Below, one piece after another: positions 61,626 through 64,000 of a stretch of DNA of 64,000 nucleotides. Each line of letters starts with the position of its first letter. The first letter of the stretch is position 1. A program made the position numbers and the translations under genes. Origin of the DNA: Metopolophium dirhodum (taxonomy: Eukaryota; Arthropoda; Insecta; Hemiptera; Aphididae); assembly GCF_019925205.1 (NCBI RefSeq), contig NC_083568.1, positions 15,188,393 to 15,252,392 on the forward strand, given 5' to 3'. Below the pieces are notes generated by a model. That model was not told the DNA's origin. It did not search any database and worked only from the letters and a program-made list of their open reading frames with translations.

Positions 61626-64000
61626 ATACAATATAATATATTATATATCATACATAGTTAATTTTTAAATTGCACTTAATCTATTGGTTATTTAGGAAAT
61701 AAATAAACTTTATACATTTTTATTTTTGAAACTGATACAGAATAAATAAATGTTTTCGTTGTATAAAGGAAAAACAATTTAATGTAATGGACCAAGAGAT
61801 TTATTTTAAATAAATCATCCAACTGACATTTACTACTAACCTAACCTTATACAGTTATACTACAATATTGGAAGAGTATAAACATATTGATCAAGAAAGA
61901 GAATTATTTTTGGTTACTACTTAATATGAAAATTAAATTGAAGAACCATAAAACTTTATAACTTACTTAACATTATTTATTAGTAATTAGTCATTTATTT
62001 TTCTCATTACCTATACAACATTGATGAAAATAAGAACATAATCTTTTTAAAAATTATATTTATTTTGAAATTGTATAATAGATGTGGTTTAAAATATATA
62101 CATGTTTAATTAATCAAGAATAAAATGCAGCCATTTAGTATTACATCATAATATTCATAGCATAGCGTAATTATTTTTAAAGAATTTAATATACCTATTG
62201 TAAAATGTAAAATATTTGAATGAATGTGTAGCTTTTTAGAATTCTTCAATTTCAATGATAAACTGTAAAAATAGGTTTAGAAATAGGTTCCTACCTAAAT
62301 AAATACTGATGATTGGTGACGTTATTTATAGTTATATAATATTGATGGATATAATAGGTATCTATTTAAAGTCCTTTGTATACATTTTTTTTCGATTATG
62401 CCCCAATTATTTTTATTTATGTATACAATAATTGCGTAAATGAATCATAAAAAGGAGAAATTAATAAATGAAAATAATAATAAGTTTTACCAACAAAATA
62501 ATTTGTTTATGGTAGGTATTTTCTTGAGTTTGATATTCAATCAAAACGATTTTTACTTTAATCCCTCTTTTCAACTGTTTTTTATTAGTTGCTTTTTATT
62601 AAATTATATTTTTTATCAGAGATAAATATCGAGATAATTTGCTCCATTGTTAAAATTGTTGAAAGTTTGTTATTATTTCTTTTATAAAGGAAATATTTTA
62701 ATCGTGAAAAAAAATATAAAACTTAAAATCAAGCTAAATAACTCTTTGAAAATGAGTATATTTCTTAAAGTTGCGTAGGCATAAAAAAGTACCAGTCAAA
62801 ACTTTAAACTCAGAATAAACAAATATTAATTAAACAATAATTTATATAAAAAAACCATCACATCAACAATGTAACTTTTTTATTGACGGTTTATTATTGA
62901 TGACACTCTAGTCAATATGTATAAATTAACACTAATTGCGATTATATTATGTAGGTAGTTAAATGTATACTACTTTTAGAAAATCAAATATGATTATCAA
63001 GTATGATTATCAACTATTTTTATTTTTATTACTTTTAAAAATATTACAAATGAAAAATAAAATACTAAGTGAGGAGCACTTACATAATAATACGTTATAA
63101 TATATTGTGTACTTCACAGTCATGCACAGCTCATAATAAACCCATAACCCATAATTAAATTTTTATTTGATTGATAATATTCTACGTATATCTAGATATA
63201 TTGTGTGTATATTTGTTGATGTTTATATTTTAAATCAGCGACAAAATATGTATACTGCTGTAATTTGATTTCGTGTTTGTGTTTTATTTAGATTAGCATA
63301 AGTGCATAAGTCTTTAGTACATAATATTATAAACATTTATATTTTAAGGTGTCGTCATTAACTTGTAACTCGTAGTTTACATTATAATTAAAAATTGGAA
63401 ACTGATTTCACTGCACGGGAATTACACGATTTTTGGGATCAACCGTGAGATAGGTGGTACATAGAACTTACCGGAAACGTCAATTTTGAACAAGTACCTT
63501 ATAACCTAACTATAATTCTTATATCGATATACTTGAAGGTATGCCTTTACGCCATTATACCGTCTACAGTTATACAATGCGAAGTAAAACAATAAAACGT
63601 GGTAAACGTGGTTAATCCATATTAGGTACCCTATATATAAGGTTAGATATCGATCGAAATGTACGAATGGCGACCGTGTCTGGTTTACCTATAACCTTTT
63701 TTTTGTTGCCGTAAAGTGAACTTAATATTTTGTTTTATACAGTTTGGGTATGACACATTTAGGTGTAATGCTTATGCGTGGTATATTATTACTTACGGCG
63801 GTTGGCAACTATAGTACGGATACTATAACATTATAAACCTAATCCATTTAATACAATAAATTTAGGTATAAGTGTCATTCTTAGTTTATCGAATATTAAG
63901 AATCTGCATATTATTGGCACCATATCCTCGGTTGGTTTCCAAATTTCAGATTTCACCCTTCTTTCTGTAGACCTTTTTTTAATAAAATAATATACCTAAT
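61626..64000. other. AT-rich non-coding sequence to the window end
   Basis: No exon, RNA gene or element boundary was recognised. It could be intron of the gene starting near 58300. Confidence 0.35.

Noticed and set aside
1..64000. CRISPR arrays, tRNA or rRNA genes, bacterial operons
   Set aside because: No spaced direct repeats, cloverleaf structures or prokaryotic gene organisation were noticed; a tRNA search program was not available, so absence of tRNA is not proven.

Overview
The window reads as nuclear DNA from a sap-feeding hemipteran insect, most likely an aphid. It is very AT-rich, with compact introns bounded by GT/AG, AATAAA polyadenylation signals and arthropod-type gene content (an insect Dmrt93B-like gene, an apolipoprotein D-type lipocalin), and it carries many small transposon relics and long homopolymer runs. 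The aphid assignment is a judgement from sequence style, not a computed match. No bacterial, plasmid, phage or CRISPR features were seen.

Layout. 278-1432 (+): the last two coding exons of an apolipoprotein D-like lipocalin whose start lies left of the window. 2782-9307 (-): a complete 15-exon DNA ligase I gene (LIG1), reassembled exon by exon; it includes a small C-terminal exon, a tandem exon duplication and a one-base frameshift in an A10 run. 9584-9711 (+): one unidentified terminal coding exon. 9712-13250: transposon-rich spacer. 14172-17309 (+): ubiquitin-activating enzyme E1 (Uba1) with an uninterrupted coding region. 17464-20990: spacer with nested inverted-repeat elements. 21005-22699 (-): mitochondrial ribosomal protein L19. 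24023-31327 (+): an SRRM2/Cwc21-type spliceosomal SR-rich protein, divergent from MRPL19, with an orphan ORF in its second intron. 32441-34199 (-): malectin, convergent with SRRM2. 34221-40990: spacer with at least three recognisable small DNA transposons. 40992-45725 (+): a DM-domain transcription factor of the Dmrt93B type, five exons. 45860-57500: repeat-rich spacer dominated by two interspersed repeat families. About 58200-58659 (+): a GC-rich promoter and a probable non-coding first exon; the rest of the window to 64000 is probably its first intron.

The genes are ordinary housekeeping and developmental loci (DNA replication/repair, ubiquitin conjugation, mitochondrial translation, splicing, ER glycoprotein quality control, transcriptional regulation) and do not form one pathway. 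The most interesting signals are structural: the LIG1 exon duplication and A10 frameshift, several perfect or near-perfect palindromes sharing a CACGG-like core, transposons nested inside transposons where an internal paralogous arm supplies the empty site, and a repeat family with a conserved ACAGGGTGATTCA-type terminus. No convincing new multi-gene system was found.
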